Assembly (NCBI GenBank): GCA_937901125.1
Contig: CALCGT010000032.1
Coordinates: 1-7,102 of the forward strand
Direction of reading: 5' to 3'
DNA: 7,102 bases
From: an uncultured Clostridia bacterium
Lineage (GTDB): Bacteria; Bacillota; Clostridia; Lachnospirales; Anaerotignaceae
Part shown: positions 1 through 6,638 of the stretch, in pieces
Layout: each line of letters starts with the position of its first letter
How positions within the stretch are numbered: position 1 is the stretch's first letter
The notes under the pieces: generated by a model
The model's database searches: none
Seen by the model: only the letters and a program-made list of their open reading frames with translations
What the model was told of the DNA's origin: nothing
Position numbers and translations under genes: made by a program

Positions 1-28
1 CCCTTATGAAGTTTATTTTTCTGTATCG

Positions 29-57
29 TTGCACTTGACTTGACAATTCAAGATAGA
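29..57 (+). promoter_or_regulatory. Candidate promoter of the PPC-MBL-AEC unit
   Basis: Several overlapping promoter-like words lie upstream of the first gene. TTGCAC (29-34) is 17 nt from GATAGA (52-57), which would start RNA near 64 and leave room for the SD at 76-82. A closer -35 match, TTGACA (40-45), has only TATAAA (67-72) after it, with a 21-nt spacer and too close to the SD to be useful. The pairing is ambiguous, so only the general location is claimed. Confidence 0.3.
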
Positions 58-90
58 AAAAATTTTTATAAAATGAAAGGAGTCGATGAT

Positions 91-555
91 ATGATTTATA
101 CAGCAAAAGGCGGTATTAAAAGAGTTGTTGCAGTAAGAATGAGCCCCGGGGAAAATGTTATGAAAGGGCTGGAAACTGTATGTGCAGAATATGGCATCAA
201 CAATGCAATCATCCTGTCCGGTATGGGCAGCCTGAATGGCTGTGAATATCTGGTGCCTATTGCATTGCCTGATAAAAAAGCGGGCTATGGATATGGCGAC
301 CCTATCAAAGTGACAGACCCTGTTTCCGTAACCGGTGTTTCCGGTATGATTTGCCATGATGATGATGGCAATGCGCTGCTTCATGTACATATCAATGTAT
401 CTGATAACAGCGGTACCGTGCGTGGTGGTCACTTGACAGATAATAACACAGTTCTGCTAACTTTTGATGTTGTGATTGGAGAACTGGGCGATGGTCTTGA
501 AATGGGCAGAGCTTATGATGAAGACCTGGAAGTATTTATTTTCAGACCGAAATAG
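91..555 (+). CDS. PPC/DUF296-domain protein (PCC-like, putative metal-binding)
   Basis: A 154-residue protein that is a single PPC (plant and prokaryote conserved, DUF296) domain. The family signature is visible: a G-x-G-S-L stretch after a hydrophobic strand (residues 44-48), then a His-rich core with H98-V-H100 and R111-G-G-H114-L. In solved bacterial members, which form trimers, equivalent histidines hold a metal ion, and in plants the domain follows AT-hooks. No AT-hook or signal peptide is present here, so a free-standing cytoplasmic protein is expected. The ATG at 91 was chosen because AAAGGAG (76-82) sits 8 nt upstream; the longer in-frame reading from 40 has no SD and would cover the promoter region. 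It is the first gene of a tight unit with an MBL hydrolase and an AEC permease. The family assignment is firm. The biochemical role is unknown; DNA binding or small-molecule sensing are only possibilities. Confidence 0.9.
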   Translation: MIYTAKGGIKRVVAVRMSPGENVMKGLETVCAEYGINNAIILSGMGSLNGCEYLVPIALPDKKAGYGYGDPIKVTDPVSVTGVSGMICHDDDGNALLHVHINVSDNSGTVRGGHLTDNNTVLLTFDVVIGELGDGLEMGRAYDEDLEVFIFRPK

Positions 556-577
556 AAATAAAGAGAGGCGTAACAAA

Positions 578-1306
578 ATGGAAAATCGCGGATGGTTGGT
601 TTATGTTTCAAATGCCGCGGTACTTCTTCAATATAAAGGAATCAAGGTATTGATTGATGGGTTATATCTGGATAATAGTGGACATTTCAGTCAATTGCCA
701 AATGCCGTATGGGATGGGATGCAGAAGGGGATCGGAGAAATGGCCCATATTGATTATCTTTTGTTTACCCATTCCCATGCGGATCATTTTTATATACCCT
801 ATGTTCAGCAATATTTGCAGAAGAACAATGTTAAAGGATATGCATTACCCTGTTCCACGGAGAGGCTGAATGGATGCAGAGCAATTTCCTTTGATGAAGA
901 AAAAAGAGTGGAACTTGCAGAGGGCTTTGCTTGCAGTTATCTGGATGTTCGCCATTTGGATCAACGTTTTCACGGCGTGACGAATAGATGTTATTTGATG
1001 GAAATGAAAGGAAAGCGGATTCTCTTTTTGGCGGATGCAGATTATCAGGCCGAAGCATATTTTGAATTAAGGGGATTGGAGATTGATATTGCTTTTGTAA
1101 CACCAGTTTTTTTTAATCATCCATCAGGTAGAATGATTCTGCAGGAAATACTCCTTGTACGAAAAATCATATTGTATCATTTTCCCTTTGAACAGGAGGA
1201 TACGATGTATATGGAAAAAATGGCAAGAAGAGATATTATGCGATATGAAAAAGAAGGCCAGCCAATCGTTATCTGGAATAAAACAGGACAATCGCTGGTA
1301 TTTTGA
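578..1306 (+). CDS. MBL-fold metallohydrolase (metallo-beta-lactamase superfamily)
   Basis: A 242-residue protein with the metallo-beta-lactamase fold. The diagnostic H-x-H-x-D-H motif is T64-HSHADH (65-70) after a hydrophobic strand. Later metal-ligand candidates are H126 or H132, an Asp in L-A-D-A-D (151-155), and H201 in Y-H-F-P-F near the C-terminus. The arrangement resembles the short UlaG-like and uncharacterised 'MBL fold' hydrolases, which cleave esters, lactones or phosphoesters, rather than true beta-lactamases; no signal peptide is present. The ATG at 578 follows an AGAGAGG SD (562-568) and a 22-nt gap from the PPC gene, and only 15 nt separate it from the AEC gene, so co-transcription is likely. 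A longer in-frame start at 476 lies inside the upstream gene and was rejected. The superfamily is certain; the substrate cannot be read from the sequence. Confidence 0.88.
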   Translation: MENRGWLVYVSNAAVLLQYKGIKVLIDGLYLDNSGHFSQLPNAVWDGMQKGIGEMAHIDYLLFTHSHADHFYIPYVQQYLQKNNVKGYALPCSTERLNGCRAISFDEEKRVELAEGFACSYLDVRHLDQRFHGVTNRCYLMEMKGKRILFLADADYQAEAYFELRGLEIDIAFVTPVFFNHPSGRMILQEILLVRKIILYHFPFEQEDTMYMEKMARRDIMRYEKEGQPIVIWNKTGQSLVF

Positions 1307-1321
1307 CAGAATGAGAAAGAA

Positions 1322-2278
1322 GTGGATAGATTGGAAAATTTATTATTTGCTTGCAATGCGGTACTGCCCACTTTTGCAATCATTCTATTGGGGATTAGCC
1401 TGAAAAGAATCGGTGTTCTGAAGGATGCACTGATACAGCAGGGGAATGTGCTGTGTTTTCAGGTTTTATTCCCTGTTTTGGTTTTCTTTAATCTTTACAC
1501 AGCAGAAAAAATAAATATTTCATACTTGAAACTGATTATCATTGCCTTAGCAATTATTGCAGTGAGCCTGTTGGTTTTGATTTTCGTTGTGCCACGGGTC
1601 ACAAATGATCGGCGACGGGCATCAGTATTGATTCAATCGATTTATCGTGGGAATTATATGCTTTACGGACTACCTTTTTCCAAGATATTAGGCGGATCTG
1701 CCAGCGTGGCGATGGCAACATCCATCATGGCGGTAACACTACCGGTACTGAATGTGATCGGTGTTTTTGTATATTCCTTTTTTTCTGAAATGAAAGAAAA
1801 GCCTAATCTGAAACATACTGCGGTACAGTCATTGAAAAATCCTATTTTATGGGGTGTAATGACTGGATTTATTTTCCGAATGCTTTCTGTTTCTTTACCA
1901 CAGTTTCTTTATACGGCGGGAATGGATTTGGCTGAGATTGCAACACCCTTAGCGTTTCTTCTGCTGGGGGGACAGTTTCGGATGAGTTCTGCAAAGAAAA
2001 ATTGGAAGGCACTTTTTGTAGGACTGAGCGTGAAACTGGTAATTTTACCCATAGTTGTGTTGGTTACAGTAATTTATGAGTTGAATATTGTAGGAACAGA
2101 ATTGGTTCCAATTTTTATATTTGCTGCTGCACCAACGGCGATTACCAATTATCAGATGGCAATCCAATTTGATGCAGATGCAGAGTTGACAGGTGACTTT
2201 CTGATTTATTCTATGCTTTTTTCTATATTGACAATGTTTATCTTTATTTATGTACTGCGTAATGGCGGGTGGATTTAA
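1322..2278 (+). CDS. AEC family transporter (auxin efflux carrier / malate permease type)
   Basis: A 318-residue membrane protein with about nine or ten hydrophobic segments, roughly at residues 6-24, 44-59, 69-91, 125-155, 174-190, 203-219, 230-252, 261-279 and 292-312. Hallmarks of the AEC/PIN-like family are the N-Y-x-x-Y-G-L-P stretch (111-118) in the middle, N-P-x-x-x-G (173-178) opening the second half, and A-T-P-L-A (207-211). Bacterial members move malate, malonate or other organic anions, but many have unknown substrates. The GTG at 1322 (or TTG at 1331) is the only reasonable start; the SD is poor (AGAAAG), so translation may be coupled to the MBL gene that stops 15 nt upstream. The gene ends 25 nt before a strong hairpin terminator. 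A second AEC gene lies at 3507-4442, but the two differ widely in sequence and are not a recent duplication. The exact start is less certain than the family. Confidence 0.88.
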   Translation: MDRLENLLFACNAVLPTFAIILLGISLKRIGVLKDALIQQGNVLCFQVLFPVLVFFNLYTAEKINISYLKLIIIALAIIAVSLLVLIFVVPRVTNDRRRASVLIQSIYRGNYMLYGLPFSKILGGSASVAMATSIMAVTLPVLNVIGVFVYSFFSEMKEKPNLKHTAVQSLKNPILWGVMTGFIFRMLSVSLPQFLYTAGMDLAEIATPLAFLLLGGQFRMSSAKKNWKALFVGLSVKLVILPIVVLVTVIYELNIVGTELVPIFIFAAAPTAITNYQMAIQFDADAELTGDFLIYSMLFSILTMFIFIYVLRNGGWI

Positions 2279-2303
2279 TAATGGTTTTCATAACTTTATA
2301 AAA

Positions 2304-2360
2304 TATAAAAAAGAAATACCCTCATCTGTTTATGGCGGATGAGGGTATTTCTTTTTTATA
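2304..2360. terminator. Bidirectional rho-independent terminator (23-bp perfect stem)
   Basis: The arms 2304-2326 and 2338-2360 are exact reverse complements of 23 bases around an 11-nt loop. The stem is a GC-containing core (ACCCTCATC with GATGAGGGT) flanked on each side by A-rich/T-rich runs, so transcripts from either strand end in a hairpin followed by about six U. It lies between two convergent genes, the AEC permease and lplA, whose stop codons are 25 and 18 nt away. It therefore suits shared termination. Confidence 0.9.
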
Positions 2361-2378
2361 GAAGGAGGTTGAAAAATA

Positions 2379-3374
2379 TTATTCACTTTCCAATAGAAAA
2401 GAAAGAAACATTTCTTTCTTCATACCATGGAAGTAATCAGAAATTGGAGTGGAATGCAGAATTTCCGCAAGAGCATCCCACTCCAAAGGGATGCCGATGA
2501 GTTTTTTTGCAAGAAGATCTGGACTTTTAATGCCAAAAAAATCTCCATAAAAATGTAAATCTTGTATATTGCCATCTTTACAGTTCATATGGATTTCCAA
2601 TAGCCCGCATTGGTCGAAGTATCTCTTTTTGGTGATAGCGCAGGAAGGAGAATATCCATAAGTCCATTCGTAAGTATCATATCGTTCTGTTTTGATTTTA
2701 TGGATAAGAGCAAGTTCTTCCTGGGTGAAAATATGGGACTGCACAATATCAGTTTTCAGAATGTGTTTTATAATGAGATCCTTGAATTCTTCCAGAGATA
2801 TAGGCTCTTTCAAAAAGGGGGAGATATTTGTTATACGGCTGCGTACAGATTTTGTTGCCTTTGTGCGAAATTTATCACTTGATACATTTAAGACATCCGA
2901 AACAACTGAAAGGTCAGATTGAAACATCAGTGTACCATGATGCATGATTCGACCCTGCTTTATATACTGGGCATTGCCTGAAAATTTTTTCCCTTCGATA
3001 GTGATGTCATTTCTGCCGTTTATTTCAGCAGGCACACCGAGACTTTGGAGCAATTCTGTGATAGGCTGACAGAACAGATGAAGATCTAGTTCGGTAGTGT
3101 TTTTGGCATCTAGAATAAAGGTGAAGTTCAGATTTCCAAGATCGTGATAGACAGCACCTCCGCCGGATAATCTTCGTACAATGGAAATCTGTTTTTCGCG
3201 AGCGACTTTATGATGCACTTCAGCAAAGGTATTCTGATTTTTACCAATTACAACAGTATTTTCGTTTTGCCACAGCATAAAATATTCCTGCGATCTGTCC
3301 ATATGGTCGAAAACATATTGTTCTAAAGCTAAATTGAAAGCAGGGTCTGTGCTGGGAGAGAGAATCAGTTTCAA
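2379..3374 (-). CDS. lplA: Lipoate--protein ligase A
   Basis: A 331-residue lipoate--protein ligase, which activates free lipoate with ATP to lipoyl-AMP and attaches it to lysines of E2 subunits and glycine-cleavage H protein in the cytoplasm. The catalytic BPL/LPL domain shows G44-K-N-Q-N, the signature R67-R-L-S-G-G-G-A-V-Y-H-D78, N122-D123, and the G-K-K-F-S-G-N-A segment (128-135) holding the active-site lysine (K130 by analogy with the E. coli enzyme). The C-terminal third carries W-T-Y-G-x-S-P (237-243), typical of the accessory domain, so the enzyme is full length. The start is TTG at 3374: AGGAGG lies 7 nt upstream and the N-terminus M-K-L-I-L-S matches the family. The longer reading to 3566 has no family similarity and crosses the divergent promoter region. 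No lipoate-dependent complex is encoded nearby, so scavenging for distant genes is inferred. Confidence 0.95.
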   Translation of the reverse strand: MKLILSPSTDPAFNLALEQYVFDHMDRSQEYFMLWQNENTVVIGKNQNTFAEVHHKVAREKQISIVRRLSGGGAVYHDLGNLNFTFILDAKNTTELDLHLFCQPITELLQSLGVPAEINGRNDITIEGKKFSGNAQYIKQGRIMHHGTLMFQSDLSVVSDVLNVSSDKFRTKATKSVRSRITNISPFLKEPISLEEFKDLIIKHILKTDIVQSHIFTQEELALIHKIKTERYDTYEWTYGYSPSCAITKKRYFDQCGLLEIHMNCKDGNIQDLHFYGDFFGIKSPDLLAKKLIGIPLEWDALAEILHSTPISDYFHGMKKEMFLSFLLESE

Positions 3375-3405
3375 GAAAAATCCTCCTTTTGGAAAGCTTT
3401 CTTTT

Positions 3406-3414
3406 AGTATATCA
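3406..3414 (-). promoter_or_regulatory. lplA: Extended -10 promoter for lplA
   Basis: The minus strand reads TGATATACT, an exact TGn extension joined to a 5/6 match to TATAAT, about 32 nt before the TTG start. No good -35 lies 17 nt upstream, which is tolerated for extended -10 promoters. Transcription would start near 3399, giving a 5' leader of about 25 nt that holds the SD. Confidence 0.5.
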
Positions 3415-3446
3415 ATAGAAATGTTGAAAGAATTTAGGGAATTATA

Positions 3447-3475
3447 CAGTTGGAAAAATAAAAATTGGGTACAAT
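3447..3475 (+). promoter_or_regulatory. Candidate promoter of second AEC permease
   Basis: TACAAT (3470-3475) is a 5/6 match to the sigma-70 -10 box, 31 nt upstream of the ATG at 3507. The matching -35 region (near 3447-3452, CAGTTG) is weak. The lplA and permease start codons are 132 bp apart and their promoters face away from each other, so a shared regulator could act in between; no clear operator is seen. Confidence 0.4.
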
Positions 3476-3506
3476 GAAAGAAAAAGATTTCAGGAGGGGG
3501 AAGTTT

Positions 3507-4442
3507 ATGTTTGGACAGTTCTTTGTATTGTTTGCGATGGTTGGTGTTGGTTATTACGCAAATCATAAGAAAATGATCACCCCTGTTGTTAATACGGGAA
3601 TTGGTGCATTGGTTATGAAACTGACCTGTCCTGCGCTACTGTTTGTGACGATTGCGGCGAATGAGATAGATGCCGATCGTCTGAAGACCTTCTTTTTGCT
3701 GGTTGCAGCCCAGTATGTGGCAGCGGTAATTGGTGGGAAACTGGTTCGTACATACTGCAAAAAAAGAGGATGGAAAGAAAAGTATATGGAAATGTTGGAA
3801 GTTACTACAGCCACATCCAATAATGGTTTTATCGGATTGCCTGTAGCGCTGATGTTTTTTGGCGAAACAGGTGGGCTTTATATGTCTGCCGGCTTTTTTG
3901 GGATTCATCTTTATTTATGGACTTTTGCAGTGCAAGTACTTCAAGGAGATAATGGTGGAAAAACATCTTTGAAGGAGACTGTTCGGAAATTGATGAATCC
4001 AAACTGCGTAATGGTTTTTGTAGGTCTGGCTTTTTCTTTGTTGGGCTGGACTGCATCTGTGCCTGATTTTATGATGGAAGCCATATCTACACTGGGAAAT
4101 ATGTCCACGCCATTATCTTTGATTTATATTGGGGCTATGGCCGGAAATGAAGGTATCCTGGCCTTGATTGGCAGAAGGAATGCTGTTGAGACGGCACTGG
4201 TAAAAATGATTTCCTTTCCTTTGGTTACGGCAATACTGGTATATTTCCTTCCCATAGATCCTCTGGTCAAAAAAATCTGTGTCGTTTCCATGGCCTGCCC
4301 CTGTGCAGCGATCATGCCGATGGTGGTAGAGCAATATGGAAAGGTTGGCGCGGAAGAATCTTCGGATATTACGTTGTTGACAACATTTTTCTCCATGGCT
4401 GTGCTGCCTGTATCGATCTGGGCTTGTGGGATGCTGTTCTGA
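3507..4442 (+). CDS. AEC family transporter (second, divergent copy)
   Basis: A 311-residue integral membrane permease of the auxin efflux carrier family. Hydrophobic segments lie at about 3-18, 32-50, 60-80, 105-145, 166-183, 196-212, 227-249, 254-275 and 286-310. It shows the classic family motif more clearly than the upstream paralogue: S104-N-N-G-F-I-G-L-P112, then N164-P-N and S200-T-P-L-S204 in the second half, with P265-C-A-A-I-M-P near the end. Family members export or import organic anions such as malate; the substrate here is unknown. The ATG at 3507 follows an AGGAGGGGG SD (3492-3500) at 6 nt; a 14-codon upstream extension to 3465 overlaps the promoter and was rejected. It appears monocistronic: lplA is divergent on one side and 119 nt separate it from the nitroreductase gene. 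No hairpin terminator was found directly after its stop, so some read-through is possible. Confidence 0.9.
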   Translation: MFGQFFVLFAMVGVGYYANHKKMITPVVNTGIGALVMKLTCPALLFVTIAANEIDADRLKTFFLLVAAQYVAAVIGGKLVRTYCKKRGWKEKYMEMLEVTTATSNNGFIGLPVALMFFGETGGLYMSAGFFGIHLYLWTFAVQVLQGDNGGKTSLKETVRKLMNPNCVMVFVGLAFSLLGWTASVPDFMMEAISTLGNMSTPLSLIYIGAMAGNEGILALIGRRNAVETALVKMISFPLVTAILVYFLPIDPLVKKICVVSMACPCAAIMPMVVEQYGKVGAEESSDITLLTTFFSMAVLPVSIWACGMLF

Positions 4443-4482
4443 AGCTATTCTCTTATTACCAGACTTACCGAAGCAGATGCTT

Positions 4483-4518
4483 TTGATATTTACGTATGCT
4501 ATTTGTAAAGATATTTAC
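4483..4518 (+). promoter_or_regulatory. Repeat/dyad region upstream of nitroreductase (candidate promoter-operator)
   Basis: The 9-mer GATATTTAC occurs twice, at 4485-4493 and 4510-4518, in direct orientation 25 bp apart. The second copy also forms a dyad with GTAAA (4505-4509). TTGATA (4483-4488) has TAAAGA 17 nt downstream (4506-4511), a poor -10 that would sit inside the dyad. The spacing suits a regulator binding site over a weak promoter, but this is inferred from pattern only. Confidence 0.35.
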
Positions 4519-4561
4519 CATTTTGTCCAATGATACCTGTTATGAAAAAGGAGGTGATTTT

Positions 4562-5409
4562 ATGGTAAATATTGATGCAGGAAAATGTATTGGATGTGCG
4601 ATGTGTACAGAAGTTTGCAGCTTTTCGGCGCTTACTGTTTCTGACGGAACAGTATTTTTTAGAGACGGCGCTATTTGTAATGAATGTGGACATTGCGAGG
4701 CGATTTGTCCTTCGGAAGCAATTTTTGTGGTGGGATACGATCATTCGGAGACTATAGCGTACAATAAAGAAAAATTTAATCTTCCAGCAGAAAATTTTTT
4801 GAACGCTTTGAAATTCAGAAGAAGTACCAGAGAGTTTAAGGATGTTGAAATAGCTCCCGAAAAGATAAACGCTATACTCGAAGCGGGAACATATTCGCCG
4901 ACGGCTAGCAACAGGCAGCCGCTCAGGTATATCGTTCTTGATAAAAAAAGGCGGAGGAAACAAGCAGGCTCGCTCATGAAATTTTCAAAGAGGTTACTGA
5001 CGATATTGAGCGCAGAGAGGAAGCCATTCGCGATAAGTTTAAGGGTGTTCCCCGGTACTTTGATATGTGGATAACCAGATGTAAGGATTATTATGAAAGA
5101 GGCATGGACAAATTCTTTTTCAATGACGCAAGTGCAGCAGTCATCATGGTTGCAAAAAAAGATGACCCATGGGCAAAGACAGATTCTGCTATAGCATACG
5201 GTAATATGGATATGATGGCAAACAGGCTTGGGCTTGGAACGTGCTTTATCGGTATGTTTGAAATAGTTGGCGAGATAGACAGAAGGCTTTACGACAGCTT
5301 GGGTATAAAGGAAGATGAGGCTCCTTTTGTTACATTTGTAGTGGGTGAGCCGAGAATTAAATATTTAAGAACAACGGCAAGGAAGAAATTGGATATAACT
5401 AGATTATAG
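4562..5409 (+). pseudogene. Ferredoxin-nitroreductase fusion protein, split by a frameshift
   Basis: This gene encodes an N-terminal two-cluster ferredoxin domain joined to an FMN nitroreductase domain. Such proteins are thought to reduce flavin-bound substrates with NAD(P)H or ferredoxin electrons in the cytoplasm. Two cysteine sets are seen: C9-x2-C12-x2-C15-x3-C19 and C39-x2-C42-x2-C45-x3-C49-P. FMN-binding features are R86-R-S-T-R-E-F92 and P113-T-A-S-N-R-Q-P120, with G-L-G-T-C-F-I-G and the V-V-G-E-P ending further on. ATG 4562 follows AAGGAGGTGA (4549-4558) at 3 nt. The upstream frame runs out at 5074 (170 residues). The remaining domain continues without a stop in the -1 frame from 4945 to 5409. 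Restoring one A in the A7 run (4943-4949) gives a 282-residue protein, close to the usual length. In the joined reading all 15 leucines avoid CTG and ten isoleucines use ATA, unlike the flanking genes. It may be a pseudogene, a sequencing error, or expressed by slippage. Confidence 0.85.
4943..4949 (+). other. A7 homopolymer, site of the frameshift
   Basis: Seven A follow a GAT codon; the zero frame reads AAA AAA AGG. The -1 frame has a TAA at 4942-4944, so the change of frame must occur between there and the point where zero-frame homology fails. Either an eighth A or a -1 slip here yields the same sequence, D-K-K-K-A-E-E. The codon phasing (T-AAA-AAA-AGG) is not the classic A-AAA-AAG slippery heptamer. 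Confidence 0.8.
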
Positions 5410-5491
5410 TTATAAATAATTTCTGTTTAAGTTAATGGTAGATGAAGGCTTACCATCCATTCATGAGGTGGATTTATTCGGCTGAATACAT

Positions 5492-5536
5492 AAAGAGGCA
5501 GGAATCGTTATGGATCCTGCCTCTTTCATATTTTTG
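5492..5536 (+). terminator. Rho-independent terminator after the nitroreductase gene
   Basis: The arms AAAGAGGCAGGA (5492-5503) and TCCTGCCTCTTT (5515-5526) pair perfectly over 12 bp around an 11-nt loop, followed by CATATTTTTG. It lies 82 nt after the nitroreductase stop. In the minus direction it would follow the PrsA-like gene, whose stop is 66 nt away, with a weaker TTTATGTATT tract, so it may serve both genes. Confidence 0.8.
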
Positions 5537-5592
5537 ATTTGTGCCGATTACAGGCTATGCAAAGCATCTGGTAATTCTCAGTGTTTGTTTTT

Positions 5593-6570
5593 TTAGTGGA
5601 AGTTTTCAAGAGTTTCCCATACACTGTCGATCTTTTCAACTGTCTGAGAAGAAATCAGTTCGGACATGCGTTCTTCTGTATGGATTGTCTGCATATTGGA
5701 ACGGTAGGTTTCGCCGGCAAGTTTTTTGACTTCTGTTTCATCAGGGGATTCTTCTGCTATAACTTTCAGGACAAAGTAGGTGTTGCCCATATTGAAAGGT
5801 CCTTCGATGTCACCTTCAGCAACATCAGGAGAGAGACCAAATTGTGCTTCCAGATGATAACGATATACGGTCATTTCGCCGTTTTCCCCTTCTCCTTCTA
5901 CATTACCTGCGACATCATACTGATTAAACAATTTCGAGAAATCTTCGCCGTTTTTAGCTTTTTCTAGAACATCCTCGGCTGTTTCCAAATCATCTACAAT
6001 GATGCTGTTTACTTTCAGAAGCTGGAATTCTTCCATTAGACCCTCTTTGTTTTTTTCGAAGAATTCATCAATTTCAGAATCGTTTACTGTGCATTCTTCG
6101 GAAATGGCTTGATACACTTTGGAATACAAAGAAGAATTTTCCATGACAGTAGTCAGTTTTTCTTCATCAATCCCCATTTTTTTTAAATCTTTTTTATCAA
6201 CATTTTCCATAAACTGTTTGGCGGCAAGTTTAGAGGCTTCTTTTTCATCATCATTCAAAGTGATTCCATTTTCGGTAGCATATTTTTGTGCTGCAACTAA
6301 ATTTTGGATGGCATTGATGGTATGAGTTTCCACCAGTTCATCTGCTGACTGTCCATCAAAGTCCATATTCCATGCACTTTCACCGGCAGTGGAAACAAGT
6401 TCCATACTAGTGGTATATAAATGAACCATGTATTCGGATTTCATGATTTCCTGACCATCGATTTTAAGAACAGTTTCATCTATAAAATCAGATGTGCCAT
6501 TGCTGCAAGCGGTCAGAGATAACGCTGCGATTAACAATGGTGCTAAGACATTTTTAATCATTTTTTTCAT
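5593..6570 (-). CDS. PrsA/SurA-like lipoprotein foldase (parvulin-type peptidyl-prolyl isomerase family)
   Basis: A 325-residue exported lipoprotein. The N-terminus has Lys2, Lys3 and Lys6, a hydrophobic core (8-18) and the lipobox L19-T-A-C22, so cleavage and lipidation at C22 and anchoring on the outer face of the membrane are expected. Residues of about 32-180 are a helical, charged region like the SurA/PrsA N-terminal chaperone domain. Residues 183-272 resemble a parvulin rotamase domain, ending in the typical G-P-F-N-M-G-N-T-Y-F-V-L-K-V segment. The usual active-site histidine near the domain start is not evident, since the stretch reads Q-L-L-K-V-N-S-I-I-V, so catalysis may be lost and a chaperone role kept. 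The ATG at 6570 follows GAAGG at about 9 nt. The gene stands alone with its own strong promoter. The family is well supported; the exact subfamily and its client proteins are not. Confidence 0.85.
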   Translation of the reverse strand: MKKMIKNVLAPLLIAALSLTACSNGTSDFIDETVLKIDGQEIMKSEYMVHLYTTSMELVSTAGESAWNMDFDGQSADELVETHTINAIQNLVAAQKYATENGITLNDDEKEASKLAAKQFMENVDKKDLKKMGIDEEKLTTVMENSSLYSKVYQAISEECTVNDSEIDEFFEKNKEGLMEEFQLLKVNSIIVDDLETAEDVLEKAKNGEDFSKLFNQYDVAGNVEGEGENGEMTVYRYHLEAQFGLSPDVAEGDIEGPFNMGNTYFVLKVIAEESPDETEVKKLAGETYRSNMQTIHTEERMSELISSQTVEKIDSVWETLENFH

Positions 6571-6609
6571 CGTATAAGACCTTCTTTCGTATGGTTTCCT
6601 AATAGCTAC

Positions 6610-6638
6610 ATTATACCGAGAAATTCCTGTGTTTTCAA
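6610..6638 (-). promoter_or_regulatory. Sigma-70 promoter of the PrsA-like gene
   Basis: On the minus strand TTGAAA (6633-6638) and a perfect TATAAT (6610-6615) are separated by exactly 17 nt. Transcription would start near 6603, about 33 nt before the ATG at 6570, leaving room for the SD. This is the best promoter match in the window and suggests constitutive expression. Confidence 0.8.

Noticed and set aside
13..432. Minus-strand open frame of 139 residues over the PPC gene
   Set aside because: It is antisense to a clearly conserved domain and rich in His, Ile and Cys, as expected of a shadow frame; it has no SD.
2361..2480. GAAGGAGG followed by TTG just after the long terminator, as a possible plus-strand start
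   Set aside because: The frame is short, runs antisense into the 3' end of lplA and has no recognisable features; the purine word is probably chance.
2610..2922. Plus-strand open frames of 76-90 residues inside lplA
   Set aside because: They lie antisense to a well-conserved gene, have no matching SD and show no recognisable protein features.
4113..4396. Minus-strand open frames inside the second AEC permease
   Set aside because: They are shadows of a conserved membrane protein, with compositions not typical of real proteins and no start signals.
5435..5456. ATGGTA/TACCAT inverted repeat after the nitroreductase gene
   Set aside because: Only 6 bp with a 10-nt loop and no T-tract; likely chance, and the strong terminator lies just downstream.
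5541..5967. Plus-strand frames of 62 and 128 residues over the 3' part of the PrsA-like gene
   Set aside because: They are rich in Phe and Cys, antisense to a lipoprotein with good domain evidence and its own promoter, and without an SD.
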